A stretch of 64,000 nucleotides of DNA from Angelobacter sp036557225 (GCA_036557225.1 DATBHX010000067.1:13732-77731), one strand, 5' to 3'; positions 25,509 through 34,692 are shown, counted from the first letter of the stretch. Notes: a model not told the origin generated them from the letters alone. A program made the numbers and translations.

Positions 25509-26909
25509 ATGGCCACGCGGATCAAATTCGGGACCTCTGGTTGGCGCGCTATCGTAGCCGAGGATTTCACTGTGAGCAACGTTCGCCGGGCCGTAAGCGG
25601 GATTGCGCGCTACGTTGCCGGAAAACATCCGGCCGGTGCGCGCATCATCGTCGGGCGTGATCCGCGCTACATGGGCGAGCGGTTCGTTGAAATAGCGGCG
25701 GAAGTCCTGTCTGCTGCGGGAGTGAAGCCCTTGGTGATCGCGGACCCCGCGCCAACGCCGGCTATTTCCTATGAGGTCATTCGATCCAAAGCCGATGGCG
25801 CCATCAACTTTACCGCTTCACACAATCCGCCGGAGTATAACGGTATCAAGTTTTCCACCCCTGACGGCGCTCCCGCATTGCCTGAGGTCACCAGCGCCAT
25901 TGAGGCCTTGATCCCGGCCAATGGCTATCCTGCTGTCGGCGCGCCTGCGAAGGTTGCTGCCGAACCGATCGATCCGAAGCCCGCCTATTTGGCACGGCTC
26001 CGCGAGATTGTAGATCTGCCGCTGATTCGCGAATCTGGGTTGAAGGTCTTATTCGATCCTTTGTGGGGAGCGGGTCGCGCCTACCCGGATGAACTCCTGC
26101 GCGAAGCTGGTGTTCCAGTCACCACATCGCATGACTCTCGCGACGTGCTTTTCGGCGGGCATGCGCCGGAGCCTGAAGGCCCGCTGCTCAAGGAAGCGCG
26201 TGTCAAAATGAAAGAATTCGGCGCGCGGATTGCCATCGCCACCGACGGCGACGCTGACCGCTTCGGGATTGTGGACGAGGATGGTACCTTCATCCAACCC
26301 AACTACATTATTGCCGTGCTGTTCGATTATCTGATCGAGACCCGCGGCTGGAAGAATGGCGTCGCCAAATCGGTTGCCACCACCAACATGATCAATGCGC
26401 TGGCCGAGCACCATGGCGTGCCGCTGTATGAGACTCCGGTCGGCTTCAAATACATTGGCGAGCTGATCAAGCAGGACAAGATTGCCATCGGCGGCGAAGA
26501 GAGCGCCGGGCTATCCATCCGCTATCACGTTCCGGAAAAAGACGGCATCATCGCCGGGCTTTTGTGCTGTGAGGCTGTTGCACGGCGAAAAAAATCGATT
26601 GGCGAGCAGATCAAAAATTTATTTGGCAAAGTTGGTTCCTTTTATCCGCATCGTGAGAACTTCCACTTGACGCCGGAAGCGAAAGCGAAGTTCACTAGTA
26701 AGTTGAAGAATGATCCGGTAGAACTCTCTGGGCGAAAGGTAAAACAGGTCGTCCGGACCGATGGGCTCAAGCTGGTATTCGAAGACGGCTCCTGGGTTTG
26801 CTACCGCGCGTCAGGCACAGAACCGGTGGTTCGCCTTTATTCCGAAGCCAGTTCGGAATCGGAACGAGCGGCGTTGGCAGCAGCAGCGGTGGAATGGGTG
26901 AAGAACTAA
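25509..26909 (+). CDS. Phosphoglucomutase/phosphomannomutase
   Basis: A 466-aa alpha-D-phosphohexomutase with the four family loops. They are the phosphoserine S104 in TASHNPPEYNGIKFS, the Mg-binding ATDGDADRFG, the sugar-specificity loop GGEESAGLS, and the phosphate-binding RASGTEPVVRLY. It interconverts hexose 1- and 6-phosphates for glycogen, LPS or exopolysaccharide precursors; the GEESAG loop favours glucose over mannose-only enzymes. It is followed after 14 bases by ftsB. Confidence 0.93.
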   Translation: MATRIKFGTSGWRAIVAEDFTVSNVRRAVSGIARYVAGKHPAGARIIVGRDPRYMGERFVEIAAEVLSAAGVKPLVIADPAPTPAISYEVIRSKADGAINFTASHNPPEYNGIKFSTPDGAPALPEVTSAIEALIPANGYPAVGAPAKVAAEPIDPKPAYLARLREIVDLPLIRESGLKVLFDPLWGAGRAYPDELLREAGVPVTTSHDSRDVLFGGHAPEPEGPLLKEARVKMKEFGARIAIATDGDADRFGIVDEDGTFIQPNYIIAVLFDYLIETRGWKNGVAKSVATTNMINALAEHHGVPLYETPVGFKYIGELIKQDKIAIGGEESAGLSIRYHVPEKDGIIAGLLCCEAVARRKKSIGEQIKNLFGKVGSFYPHRENFHLTPEAKAKFTSKLKNDPVELSGRKVKQVVRTDGLKLVFEDGSWVCYRASGTEPVVRLYSEASSESERAALAAAAVEWVKN

Positions 26910-26923
26910 GGAACTGAGGATAG

Positions 26924-27271
26924 ATGGAGACGTTGATCCAGGATATGAAGGAGCAGCTTCGAGGCTGGCGGCGCAGGCTTGCCACACCGCTGATCGCCGT
27001 GGTGCTGGCCCTAGCCGCCTACTATGTTGTGTTCAGCGCCAACGGCCTGATGGTGTATGAGCAAAAGCGGCATGAATCCCATGATCTTGACCGGCAGCTC
27101 AAGACCCTGCAGCAACAGAATGGCGCCATGGAACAGGAAATTAAAGCTTTAAAGAGCAACCCTCAAACTATTGAAAAAGAAGCGCGTGAACGCCTTCGCT
27201 ATGCCCGGCCAGGAGAGATTGTGTTTACCCTTCCCACAGCTCCGGCCGTTCCTGCTAAAGACAAGAAATAA
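26924..27271 (+). CDS. ftsB: FtsB/DivIC-family septum formation protein
   Basis: A 115-aa bitopic protein with a short basic cytoplasmic part, one membrane helix (about residues 23-43, LIAVVLALAAYYVVFSANG), a coiled coil (about 48-80, EQKRHESHDLDRQLKTLQQQ) and the family tail KEARERLRYARPGEIVF. FtsB works in the FtsQBL/divisome complex. GAGGA lies upstream of the ATG. It follows the phosphohexomutase, an arrangement more often seen with eno. Confidence 0.85.
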   Translation: METLIQDMKEQLRGWRRRLATPLIAVVLALAAYYVVFSANGLMVYEQKRHESHDLDRQLKTLQQQNGAMEQEIKALKSNPQTIEKEARERLRYARPGEIVFTLPTAPAVPAKDKK

Positions 27272-27365
27272 CACTCCAGACGTTGCCACAGCGAAAAGCC
27301 ACCTCAGCTCCAGGCTTACTAGGTCAAGCGCCCGATATACGTTGCCTGGGCAGCGGGTGTAACCT

Positions 27366-27400
27366 TTTCTGTTGAGCAGACTCAGTAGTTTCAACAGAAA
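27366..27400 (+). promoter_or_regulatory. Hairpin in the leader of a small secreted-protein gene
   Basis: A perfect 10-bp inverted repeat, TTTCTGTTGA (27366-27375) and TCAACAGAAA (27391-27400), with a 15-base loop. It is 94 bases downstream of the ftsB stop and 55 bases upstream of the next start. There is no T-run, so it fits a 5' leader structure or operator better than an intrinsic terminator. Confidence 0.4.
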
Positions 27401-27454
27401 GCTATTTTCCAGACCGCATTGCCGGTCGCAAAAATCCTCTGAGGAGATCCCGTA

Positions 27455-27799
27455 ATGAAAAAAATTGCGTTGATGTTGTTAGCCGCGGCGTTTCTAACTT
27501 CGACTTCCGCTGTAACGTTTGCTGCTCCCAAATCCACCAAGATGAACGGCTGGGTGAGCGATGAAAAGTGCGGCGCCAAGGATATTGACAATGCCGATTG
27601 CGCCAAAAAGTGTGCAGAAGCCGGCTCCAAGCTGGTGTTTGTTTCAGAAAAAGACAAGAGCGTCATCAATGTCGACAACCAGGACGCCTTGAAAGGTCAT
27701 GAAGGACATCACGTGAGCGTTACCGGAACCATGGACAACGGCACGCTCCATGTAACCAAGGTGGCTATGCTCAAACAAGCTGACGAGAAGTCGAAATAG
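27455..27799 (+). CDS. Small secreted protein, probable OB-fold (DUF5818-like)
   Basis: A 114-aa protein with a Sec signal peptide (1-23, cleavage after TFA). The mature part begins MNGWVSDEKCGAKD, has three cysteines (GWVSDEKCG, NADC, AKKC), and a beta-rich C-terminal half (VINVDNQDAL, GHHVSVTGTMDNGTLHV) typical of an OB fold. Similar small secreted proteins are frequent in Acidobacteriota; the assignment to DUF5818 is from memory of the pattern. A strong GAGGAG site and a dedicated terminator indicate a well-expressed single gene. Function unknown. Confidence 0.75.
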   Translation: MKKIALMLLAAAFLTSTSAVTFAAPKSTKMNGWVSDEKCGAKDIDNADCAKKCAEAGSKLVFVSEKDKSVINVDNQDALKGHEGHHVSVTGTMDNGTLHVTKVAMLKQADEKSK

Positions 27800-27830
27800 T
27801 CCACAACAAATCATTTGATGAATGCACAGT

Positions 27831-27862
27831 TAATAGGCGGCCAATGGCCGCCTATTAGAATT
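27831..27862 (+). terminator. Rho-independent terminator
   Basis: A perfect 12-bp stem, TAATAGGCGGCC (27831-27842) and GGCCGCCTATTA (27846-27857), with a 3-base loop, followed by GAATTTCT. It sits 32 bases after the stop of the small secreted-protein gene. Confidence 0.8.
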
Positions 27863-27956
27863 TCTAATCCAGCCATGGCGGCATTACTTTGGTGCGCGGT
27901 TTTCTTCTCAGAATGGCCGGGTGGAATCCAGCAAATCAGGTTATGATTGCCTGATA

Positions 27957-29054
27957 ATGGTCCGGGTACTTGGGTTCAAACGCAGCTTCGTTTGGGGATG
28001 GCTCTGTGCATCCTCGTTGCTTCTTTTACTGGTAGTTACAGGGTGCGTGATTTCGCCGCGGCGAACCCTTGGCGGCGGTCCAACACCCACGCCAACTCCT
28101 ACGGGCAGTCCAACTCCTACGCCGACCGCTACACCGCAGGGCAAGCTGTACGTATCAAATTCAGGCAACAATTCCATCGTCCGATTTGACAGTGCGTTTA
28201 TCGATAGCGGCAATATTATTCCGGCCGCAACAATCTCCGGGGCCAACACTACGCTGACGGCACCGGCTTACATCACCTTGGACGCAGCCAACGACCGGTT
28301 ATACGTGGCCAACAATGCTGACCTGTCGATCCTGATTTTTGACAACATCAGCACCAAGAACGGAAACGTCGCGCCGGAAAGAACCATCAGCGGCGGCGCC
28401 ACCACATTGGTTTCTCCCAGTGATCTAACCCTGGATCGCGGACGCAATCTGCTGTATGTGGCGGATGACATCGACATTCAGGTATTCAGCTCCGCTTCTA
28501 CGGCGACCGGGAACATAGCGCCGGCCCGCACGCTGAGTCCTGGATTTGCCGTGGCCGCGGTCTTTATCGACGGAACCAATGACCGCCTGTACGCGGCCAA
28601 CTCGGCATCAAACTCGATCACTATCTACGATAATGCCAGCACTCTGGCCAGCGGCCCTGTTACCGCCAGCCGTACGATTCAGGGCGCTGCGACGCATCTG
28701 GCTACTCCCAGCGGCATTCAGCTGGATGGATCCGGAAGGCTGGTGGTGAGCAACGCCGCGCCTCCCAGCATAACCATCTATAACAACGCCGCGGTCGCGA
28801 ACGGCAACATTGCACCTGCTGGCGAGATTACCGGAAGCAATACAGGCTTCAGCGTTCCCAATCAGATTGCGGTGGATACCACCGGCACCGGAACGCTCTA
28901 CATAGCTGATCCCAATGCCGCGCGCATTGCGGTCTACACGAGTCTCACCACGGCCACAGGGAACATTGCGCCCAATCGAGCCATTGTTGGACCGGGCACT
29001 ACGCTGAGCGTTGCCAGCTCCCCCGTCGGCGTGGCCATTGATACGACACGCTAG
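27957..29054 (+). CDS. Lipoprotein with Pro/Thr stalk and beta-propeller-like repeats
   Basis: A 365-aa exported protein. The N-terminal signal ends in the lipobox LVVTGC (lipid-anchored C30). A stalk of PTPTPTPTGSPTPTP follows, then about six repeats of roughly 45-50 residues with the pattern LYVAN-x-x-x-x-SI-x-IFDN-x-ST-x-x-GN-x-AP-x-RTI-x-G, ending each time with a PxxIxLD turn. Such repeats fold as NHL/YVTN-like beta-propellers. ATG 27957 is preferred; the frame opens at GTG 27921. A shorter paralogue lies at 33157-34164. The partner or ligand is unknown. Confidence 0.85.
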   Translation: MVRVLGFKRSFVWGWLCASSLLLLLVVTGCVISPRRTLGGGPTPTPTPTGSPTPTPTATPQGKLYVSNSGNNSIVRFDSAFIDSGNIIPAATISGANTTLTAPAYITLDAANDRLYVANNADLSILIFDNISTKNGNVAPERTISGGATTLVSPSDLTLDRGRNLLYVADDIDIQVFSSASTATGNIAPARTLSPGFAVAAVFIDGTNDRLYAANSASNSITIYDNASTLASGPVTASRTIQGAATHLATPSGIQLDGSGRLVVSNAAPPSITIYNNAAVANGNIAPAGEITGSNTGFSVPNQIAVDTTGTGTLYIADPNAARIAVYTSLTTATGNIAPNRAIVGPGTTLSVASSPVGVAIDTTR

Positions 29055-29073
29055 ACCGGGAACCGGAAAACTC

Positions 29074-29844
29074 TCAGCGCACGACACCTTGCATGGGTGA
29101 GCTGGCGGTTGCGTAGAGCTTCTTTTGCATCCTGCCGGCAAGGTAGGCCTGTCGGCCGGCGATTACGGCGTGCTTCATGGCTTCGGCCATTAAAACAGGA
29201 TTTTCAGCGTGGGCGATTCCCGAATTCATGAGCACGGCATCCGCTCCCAGTTCCATTGCGATTGCCGCATCCGAGGCCGTTCCAACACCGGCATCGATGA
29301 TCAGAGGAACTTCGGTGATCATCTCCCGCAGGATCTGGATATTGGCTGTGTTCTGAATTCCCATCCCGCTCCCTATGGGCGCTCCCAGCGGCATGATGGC
29401 GCTGGCGCCGGCATCCATGAGCCGTTTGGCAACCACAATGTCATCAGAGGTATAGGGCAATACTGTAAAGCCTTCCTTGACCAGAACGCGAGTGGCTTCA
29501 ATCGTAGCCTGAACGTCAGGATAGAGAGTTTTCTGGTCGCCGATGACCTCGATCTTTACCCAGTCAGAAAGTCCTACTTCGCGGCCCAGCCTGGCTGCGC
29601 GAACGGCTTCCTCTGAGGTGTAACATCCGGCGGTATTCGGCAGCAGAAAAAATTTCTGGGGATCAATGAAGTCGAGCAGCGACTCTTTGCTGCGGTCGAG
29701 GTTCACACGGCGGACGGCAACCGTAACCATCTCCGCACCGCTGGCTTCAATGGCGCGCGCCGTCTCCTGCCCTGACTTATACTTGCCCGTTCCGACGATC
29801 AGCCGGGAACGAAACTGCCTGCCCGCAATGATGAGAGCATCCAT
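29074..29844 (-). CDS. thiG: Thiazole synthase
   Basis: A 256-aa TIM-barrel enzyme forming the thiazole of thiamine from deoxyxylulose phosphate, dehydroglycine or iminoglycine, and ThiS thiocarboxylate. Signatures are SRLIVGTGKY, the Schiff-base lysine in DWVKIEVIGD, PLGAPIGSG, PLIIDAGVGTASDAA, and GADAVLMNSGIAHAENP. No thiS, thiF, thiO or thiH gene is next to it, so the rest of the pathway lies elsewhere. Confidence 0.95.
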   Translation of the reverse strand: MDALIIAGRQFRSRLIVGTGKYKSGQETARAIEASGAEMVTVAVRRVNLDRSKESLLDFIDPQKFFLLPNTAGCYTSEEAVRAARLGREVGLSDWVKIEVIGDQKTLYPDVQATIEATRVLVKEGFTVLPYTSDDIVVAKRLMDAGASAIMPLGAPIGSGMGIQNTANIQILREMITEVPLIIDAGVGTASDAAIAMELGADAVLMNSGIAHAENPVLMAEAMKHAVIAGRQAYLAGRMQKKLYATASSPMQGVVR

Positions 29845-29885
29845 AAACTCTATTGTAATGAATTCTGGCCCGGTCGAAAGGACGG

Positions 29886-31667
29886 TCAGCCGACTGGAGC
29901 GATCTCAATCGGGTGCGGCTCCTGGTAGATCTCTTCGATCTGCTGTTTGTACTTGCTCTCAATCACGCTCCGCTTGAGCTTGAGCGTGGGAGTGATCTCG
30001 CCTGCGGCCACCGTGAACTCGTCCGGCACCACCAGGATTTTCTTGATGGTCTCAAAGTGCGCCAGCTTTTTATTCAACGCTTCAACAATGCCGCGATAGA
30101 GACCGCGAACCTTCTCTGCATTCACCAGTTCCTGTCGTGAGTTGAAAGCTATACCGTTGGCCCGGGCCCAATCTTCGAGCAGAGGAAAGTGCGGGGAGAT
30201 GATGACGGAGGCGTATTTTCTCTTGTCGCCAATCACGGCTGCCTGCGCGATCAGAACATTGGTCTTGAGGGCATTTTCAATCGGCTGCGGAGCAATGAAT
30301 TTTCCACCTGAGGTCTTGATCAGGTCTTTCTTGCGGTCCGTGATGTAGAGATAACCGTCTTTATCCAGTTCGCCGATGTCGCCGGTCTTGAACCAGCCGT
30401 CCGTGAACGTGGCTCGTGTCTCTTCCGGCATCTGCCAGTAGCCTTTGAAAACCGTTGGGCCTTTGACCAGGATCTCGCCATCGTCGGCGATCTTGAGCTG
30501 CAGCCCCTCATTGACCCTGCCCACAGAACCGATCCTAAACTCGCCCGGGCGATTCACAGAAAGCGTTGGTGAAGTTTCCGTCAAGCCGTAGCCTTCCATC
30601 ACCGGGACGCCGACCGAACAAAACCACTCGGCCATCTCTTTGCCCAGCGGAGCGCCGCCGGAGAAATACCCGCGGCTCCGTCCACCAAAGCCGTGACGGA
30701 TCTTTTCATAGACCAGAGTGTTGGCCAGCTTCCAGGCCAGGCTCTTGGGAGTTTCTCCGCGCGCGATCTCTTCTTTGTGGCTTTCGCCTACGCGGACCGC
30801 CCAGTCAAAGATCTTGCGCCGAAGCCCGTGGCCGGCGCGGCGTTCAGCTTCCTGGCGGACTTTTTCGTAGACCCGAGGCACAGCAATGATGATGGTGGGC
30901 TTGGCCTCCTGCAGCATCTGCGGCAGCTGCTCAAAATTCGAGCAGTAGACGATGGTCACTCCATCGAGATAGCAAACGTAGTCCACGTGGCGGGCCGTCA
31001 CATGCGAAAGCGGCAGGAAGGAGAGATAAACGTCGCCCTCCACCCACTCAGATTTCTTGCTTGCGCCTAGAGCGCAGGAGGTCAGGTTGCCATGGCTCAG
31101 CATCACACCCTTTGACGTTCCCGTTGTTCCTGAAGTGTAGATCAGTGTGGCCAAATCGTCCGGTTGGATCTGGCGAGCCTGCGTGTCAAATTCCGGGTCT
31201 TGCTCGTTCGTCGCTCCTTCAAGAAGAGACCACATGCGGACCACGTTGATCTCGGCAACGTCGTCCATGACCACGATTTTTTCCAGCGCCGTCTGTGCCT
31301 GAATCGACTGCACTTTGCGCAGCTGCTCCAGCGTGGAAACAAAGATGACGCGGGCGCCTGAATTCTGCAGCAGATATAAAGTCTGTTCGGCCGTGAGGGT
31401 GGTATAGATGGGGACGTCAGGGATGCCGCTGGTGACGCAGGCGAAGTCGGCGATCATCCATTCCGGCCGGTTTTCGCTTAAGATGGCGATTCGATCGCCT
31501 TTTTTGATGCCCCACTGCTTCAAGACTCGCGCCAAGGTCGCCACATACCCATAAAGCTGGCGCGAAGAGATAACCTGCCAGCCGGTGGCGCGCTTGAACA
31601 TCACATGGCGCTCTAAATCATGGGCCACAGCGGCGTAAAAGATATCGACCAGGGTCCTTGGTTCCAT
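29886..31667 (-). CDS. Long-chain acyl-CoA synthetase (AMP-forming)
   Basis: A 593-aa ANL-superfamily enzyme of the FadD15/FACL type. The P-loop is LIYTSGTTGTSKGVMLSHGN, followed by GYGLTETSPTLSVN, the hinge segment GWFKTGDIGELDKDGYLYITDRKKDLIKTSGGK, and the catalytic lysine region near the C-terminus (LKLKRSVIESKY). It activates fatty acids to acyl-CoA through acyl-AMP. It begins 2 bases after the TetR-family gene and so is in one operon with its likely regulator. Confidence 0.93.
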   Translation of the reverse strand: MEPRTLVDIFYAAVAHDLERHVMFKRATGWQVISSRQLYGYVATLARVLKQWGIKKGDRIAILSENRPEWMIADFACVTSGIPDVPIYTTLTAEQTLYLLQNSGARVIFVSTLEQLRKVQSIQAQTALEKIVVMDDVAEINVVRMWSLLEGATNEQDPEFDTQARQIQPDDLATLIYTSGTTGTSKGVMLSHGNLTSCALGASKKSEWVEGDVYLSFLPLSHVTARHVDYVCYLDGVTIVYCSNFEQLPQMLQEAKPTIIIAVPRVYEKVRQEAERRAGHGLRRKIFDWAVRVGESHKEEIARGETPKSLAWKLANTLVYEKIRHGFGGRSRGYFSGGAPLGKEMAEWFCSVGVPVMEGYGLTETSPTLSVNRPGEFRIGSVGRVNEGLQLKIADDGEILVKGPTVFKGYWQMPEETRATFTDGWFKTGDIGELDKDGYLYITDRKKDLIKTSGGKFIAPQPIENALKTNVLIAQAAVIGDKRKYASVIISPHFPLLEDWARANGIAFNSRQELVNAEKVRGLYRGIVEALNKKLAHFETIKKILVVPDEFTVAAGEITPTLKLKRSVIESKYKQQIEEIYQEPHPIEIAPVG

Positions 31668-31669
31668 AC

Positions 31670-32305
31670 TTACGAGCCTGTTTCCACTCCTCTCAGAACA
31701 ATGGCCACCACCGAATCAGTCAGGCTGGAGAGATGGTAGTCGCGGTCACGATCGCGGTCGGAGAGGATCCACGTGGTTACTATCTCATCAACAGCGCCAA
31801 AGAAGCAATGCGCAGCAATCGTCACAGAGATATCGGCGCGGAAGACGCCCGCCTCCTGGCCTTCGCGTAAAACGCCCTTGATTACGTCAAAATATTCCAC
31901 CAGCAGGTTATGCGAGAACTGTCCCAGGAACTTGGCGCTATGCCGCAATTCAGTTTGGAAGACGATGGCCAGGCTGCGGTTTGATCCGAGGGCCTCCAGG
32001 TGCAGGAACGCCATGCGACGCAGCTTCTCTCGAGGATCAGCCACCTGGTCCAGCGATGAGCGCGCGCGTTGGATAAAACGATGGAAGGCAGAGTCAATGG
32101 CCGCCATCAGCAGCTCGTCTTTGTTCTTGAAGTAGAGATAAATCGTGCCGTCGGCCACGCCGGCGCGATCGGCAATCTCAGCTACGCGGGAGTGGAAAAA
32201 ACCGTGCTCCGCAATCACCTCAATAGCAGCATCAAGGATGCGCTGGTGTTTATTTGAAGCGCCATTCATTGATCTTGCGGCAGATTGAGAGGACCGTTTA
32301 GCCAT
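31670..32305 (-). CDS. TetR/AcrR-family transcriptional regulator
   Basis: A 211-aa regulator. An N-terminal HTH (about residues 20-65) contains RILDAAIEVIAEHGFFHSRV and GVADGTIYLYFKNKDELL. The helical ligand domain begins like the FadR-type TetR C-terminal domain (FIQRARSSLDQVADPREKL). It is the first gene of a two-gene operon with an acyl-CoA synthetase, so it probably senses acyl-CoA and controls this operon (inference). ATG 32305 or an internal ATG at MNGASNKHQ could be the start. Confidence 0.9.
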   Translation of the reverse strand: MAKRSSQSAARSMNGASNKHQRILDAAIEVIAEHGFFHSRVAEIADRAGVADGTIYLYFKNKDELLMAAIDSAFHRFIQRARSSLDQVADPREKLRRMAFLHLEALGSNRSLAIVFQTELRHSAKFLGQFSHNLLVEYFDVIKGVLREGQEAGVFRADISVTIAAHCFFGAVDEIVTTWILSDRDRDRDYHLSSLTDSVVAIVLRGVETGS

Positions 32306-32433
32306 AAAGAAGCCTTGAATTTACTTGGATTTGCGGGCCAACGCAACCGTTATCTCAAACCGTGCGGAAGGCAATAAAAAACGAGGCCAGACATTCATTT
32401 GCCGGTCAGCGATCGACCATTCGTAAAGAAGCG

Positions 32434-33087
32434 CTAAGAGCTCGCTGTCTCGGATTTACTGGGAATCTTTGCATACCAATCCAGGAACGCTCGAAAGGCC
32501 TTTCCGCGATGGCTATGCTGCCGCTTCTCCTCCAATGGCAGTTCAGCAAAGGTGCGACCGAGGGCAGGGAAGTAAAACAGCGGATCATAGCCAAAGCCCT
32601 GCGTGCCGCGAGGGACAGTAAGCAATTCACCGTGGGCCTCGCCGGTGAAGGTGGACAGTGTCTTGCCGTCGCGAGCCAGAGCAATCACTGATACATATTT
32701 GCCCGCAAATTTTCCGCCGGGCAGACGTTCCAACTGTTGGATGAGTGCGAGATTGTTTTCCTCGTCCCCGGAGTTCTGATGCGAAGCGGCGCCGGATTGG
32801 AGAACTGCAGCATAGCGCGCGGAATATACGCCTGGAGCGCCTTGGAGGGGGTCGACCATGAGGCCTGAGTCCTCTGCCAGCACTAATTCGTGGGTGAAAC
32901 GGCTGTAGTATTCGGCTTTTTTGCGGGCATTGTCGGCAAACGTATGGCCGTCTTCGACCGGAAGAGGAAGTTGATCAAGGCCGGGCAGGGGATCAAGCGC
33001 TACAGCCATGGCCCGGGCGGCTTCACGGAACTCTCGCACCTTGCCCGGATTAGAGGTTGCGAGAAAGATTCTCTGCGTATGAGTCAT
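32434..33087 (-). CDS. rdgB: dITP/XTP pyrophosphatase (RdgB/HAM1)
   Basis: A 217-aa nucleotide house-cleaning enzyme hydrolysing dITP, XTP and related triphosphates to monophosphates. It has the family start FLATSNPGKVREF, the ADNARKKA segment, the catalytic LAEDSGLMVDPLQGAPGVYSARYA, and GTQGFGYDPLFYFP. In many genomes rdgB follows rph; here rph is 16 kb away. Confidence 0.95.
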   Translation of the reverse strand: MTHTQRIFLATSNPGKVREFREAARAMAVALDPLPGLDQLPLPVEDGHTFADNARKKAEYYSRFTHELVLAEDSGLMVDPLQGAPGVYSARYAAVLQSGAASHQNSGDEENNLALIQQLERLPGGKFAGKYVSVIALARDGKTLSTFTGEAHGELLTVPRGTQGFGYDPLFYFPALGRTFAELPLEEKRQHSHRGKAFRAFLDWYAKIPSKSETASS

Positions 33088-33156
33088 TTAGTTATCATGA
33101 TAGCTTGTGGTATAGCTCGAGAGCGGCGCGGTGCTCAAAATTTCAGGAGTCGATGA

Positions 33157-34164
33157 ATGCGGCGTCTTTACGCAATTTTACTGATAAATCTCTGTTTGGT
33201 TGCCGGTTGTGTCTCCCCTCGGCGCTCCACCGCAAGTTCAGGCGGAGGCAACACCGGCGGCCAGCTCTATGTCGCTACGCCCAATGGAATCCTTCACTTC
33301 AACAATGCGGAAAGCTCCAACGGAAACGTTGCCCCGGTGGCGACGATTACCGCATCGCAGATCTCGTCCCCGCAACATCTGTTCCTCGATACGGGCGCTG
33401 ACCGCCTTTATGTGGCGAACCAGGGCGGAAGCTCTGTGCTTGTTTTTGACAACGTTTCCACTCTTACCGGCGGCGCCACCACGCCGACGCGGATTATCTC
33501 CGGGAATGCCACTACGCTGGTTGCGCCGATCGACGTTGCCGTGGACACCATTAACAACCTGCTCTATGTTGCCGATGGCACTTCCGTCAAAGTATTTTCT
33601 TCGGCTTCAAGCATCAACGGTAACGTACCGCCGGTGCGGAATTTCAACACGGCGATCACCATCGGTGGGATGTTTCTTGACGCCACCAATAACCAGCTTT
33701 ACGTAAGCGATCCGGCCGACAATGCCGTTGATCGCTTTGATTCTGCGAGCACACAGGATGTAGTTGGGTTGGTTGGCGGCTCAATTGCCGGCCCAGACAC
33801 CCTGCTGTCACAGCCGCGAGGTCTCGCGCTGGATGCCTCGGGCAGGATTATCGTCGGTAATTCAGCCAACCCGGTCAGCCTGACGACTTATGCGAGCGCC
33901 AGCGTCAACACGGGAGACGTGGTTCCTGCCTCCAACATTAACGGCGGCAATACGCACTTGCAGTCGCCGGGACAAATTGCCCTGAATCGCACAGTTTCGA
34001 ATGGCGAGTTGTATGTGGTTGAGCCTCTGGGCGCCAGCATCCTGATATTTACCAACATGGCCAGCGCTACCGGCAATGTGACGCCGGCGCGGAGCATCAA
34101 CGGTTCCAATACAGGCTTGGCAGCGAATGCCATTACCGGCGTAGCGATTGATCCGACGCGATAA
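33157..34164 (+). CDS. Beta-propeller-like lipoprotein, paralogue of the gene at 27957
   Basis: A 335-aa lipoprotein with lipobox CLVAGC (lipid-anchored C18). It has a short Ser/Gly linker in place of the Pro/Thr stalk, and the same 45-50-residue repeats (LYVANQGGSSVLVFDNVSTL, GNVTPARSINGSNTGL). Both paralogues begin the mature chain with C-V-x-x-SPRR-type residues (CVSPRRS and CVISPRRT) and both end with GVAIDxTR, so they are recent duplicates. It starts 69 bases from rdgB, divergently, and converges on DUF4337 with a 6-base gap. Function unknown. Confidence 0.85.
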   Translation: MRRLYAILLINLCLVAGCVSPRRSTASSGGGNTGGQLYVATPNGILHFNNAESSNGNVAPVATITASQISSPQHLFLDTGADRLYVANQGGSSVLVFDNVSTLTGGATTPTRIISGNATTLVAPIDVAVDTINNLLYVADGTSVKVFSSASSINGNVPPVRNFNTAITIGGMFLDATNNQLYVSDPADNAVDRFDSASTQDVVGLVGGSIAGPDTLLSQPRGLALDASGRIIVGNSANPVSLTTYASASVNTGDVVPASNINGGNTHLQSPGQIALNRTVSNGELYVVEPLGASILIFTNMASATGNVTPARSINGSNTGLAANAITGVAIDPTR

Positions 34165-34170
34165 CAGGAT

Positions 34171-34692
34171 CTATCGGAGCAAAACCAGAGCCCAGAGTGC
34201 TACCGCTACGCCAAGAGCAGTGGTAACGAAGGAGAGCTGCCAAATACGTTTCATTTCCGCGACCAAAGCGACCGAACATAAAACAATGGAGATTTCCAGA
34301 AACAGCTCAGCCGCATCGTAAAAATTGGCTCGATGTGCGATAACTTTCGTCTCCTGATCCAGCGCCTCAGCTTCCTTGCGGATCTCGTCAGCGTCTTTTC
34401 TCTGCTTCTCTGAATCTTTGTTGAACTCCGCTGATAGATCTTTGCCGTTCGCGGCTACTGCTTCCATCTTGGCAAATGCCTCCAATTCATGCGAGCGGAT
34501 GTTTTTTGCCTGATAATAGCTCCACTGGTCGTTTACCTTGGTCTGCAAAACTATTTCTTCTGTATGGGCACGATGGCTCAACAGCGTGGCAGCAGCAAGC
34601 AACACAGCTGTAATCGCCATGGTTAAGCCGATCGCCTTTTCGCCCTTTTCGCGGGCATGTTCAGCGCCTTCTTTTAGTTCGTCCATTTCCAT
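34171..34692 (-). CDS. DUF4337 family membrane protein
   Basis: A 173-aa protein. The acidic N-terminus EMDELKEGAEHAREKGEKAI is followed by a membrane helix (LTMAITAVLLAAATLLSH). A soluble helical region follows (WSYYQAKNIRSHELEAFAKM, then a charged coiled coil), then two C-terminal membrane helices (LFLEISIVLCSVALVAEM and FVTTALGVAVALWALVLL). This architecture and the QWSYYQAK segment match DUF4337. ATG 34692 starts at the conserved part; the frame is open to 34764. Function unknown. Confidence 0.75.
   Translation of the reverse strand: MEMDELKEGAEHAREKGEKAIGLTMAITAVLLAAATLLSHRAHTEEIVLQTKVNDQWSYYQAKNIRSHELEAFAKMEAVAANGKDLSAEFNKDSEKQRKDADEIRKEAEALDQETKVIAHRANFYDAAELFLEISIVLCSVALVAEMKRIWQLSFVTTALGVAVALWALVLLR

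Noticed and set aside
28080..28135. Short tandem CCAACTCCTACG-like repeats, considered as a CRISPR or VNTR
   Set aside because: They are in frame and encode the Pro/Thr stalk of the lipoprotein; there are no spacers of constant length.
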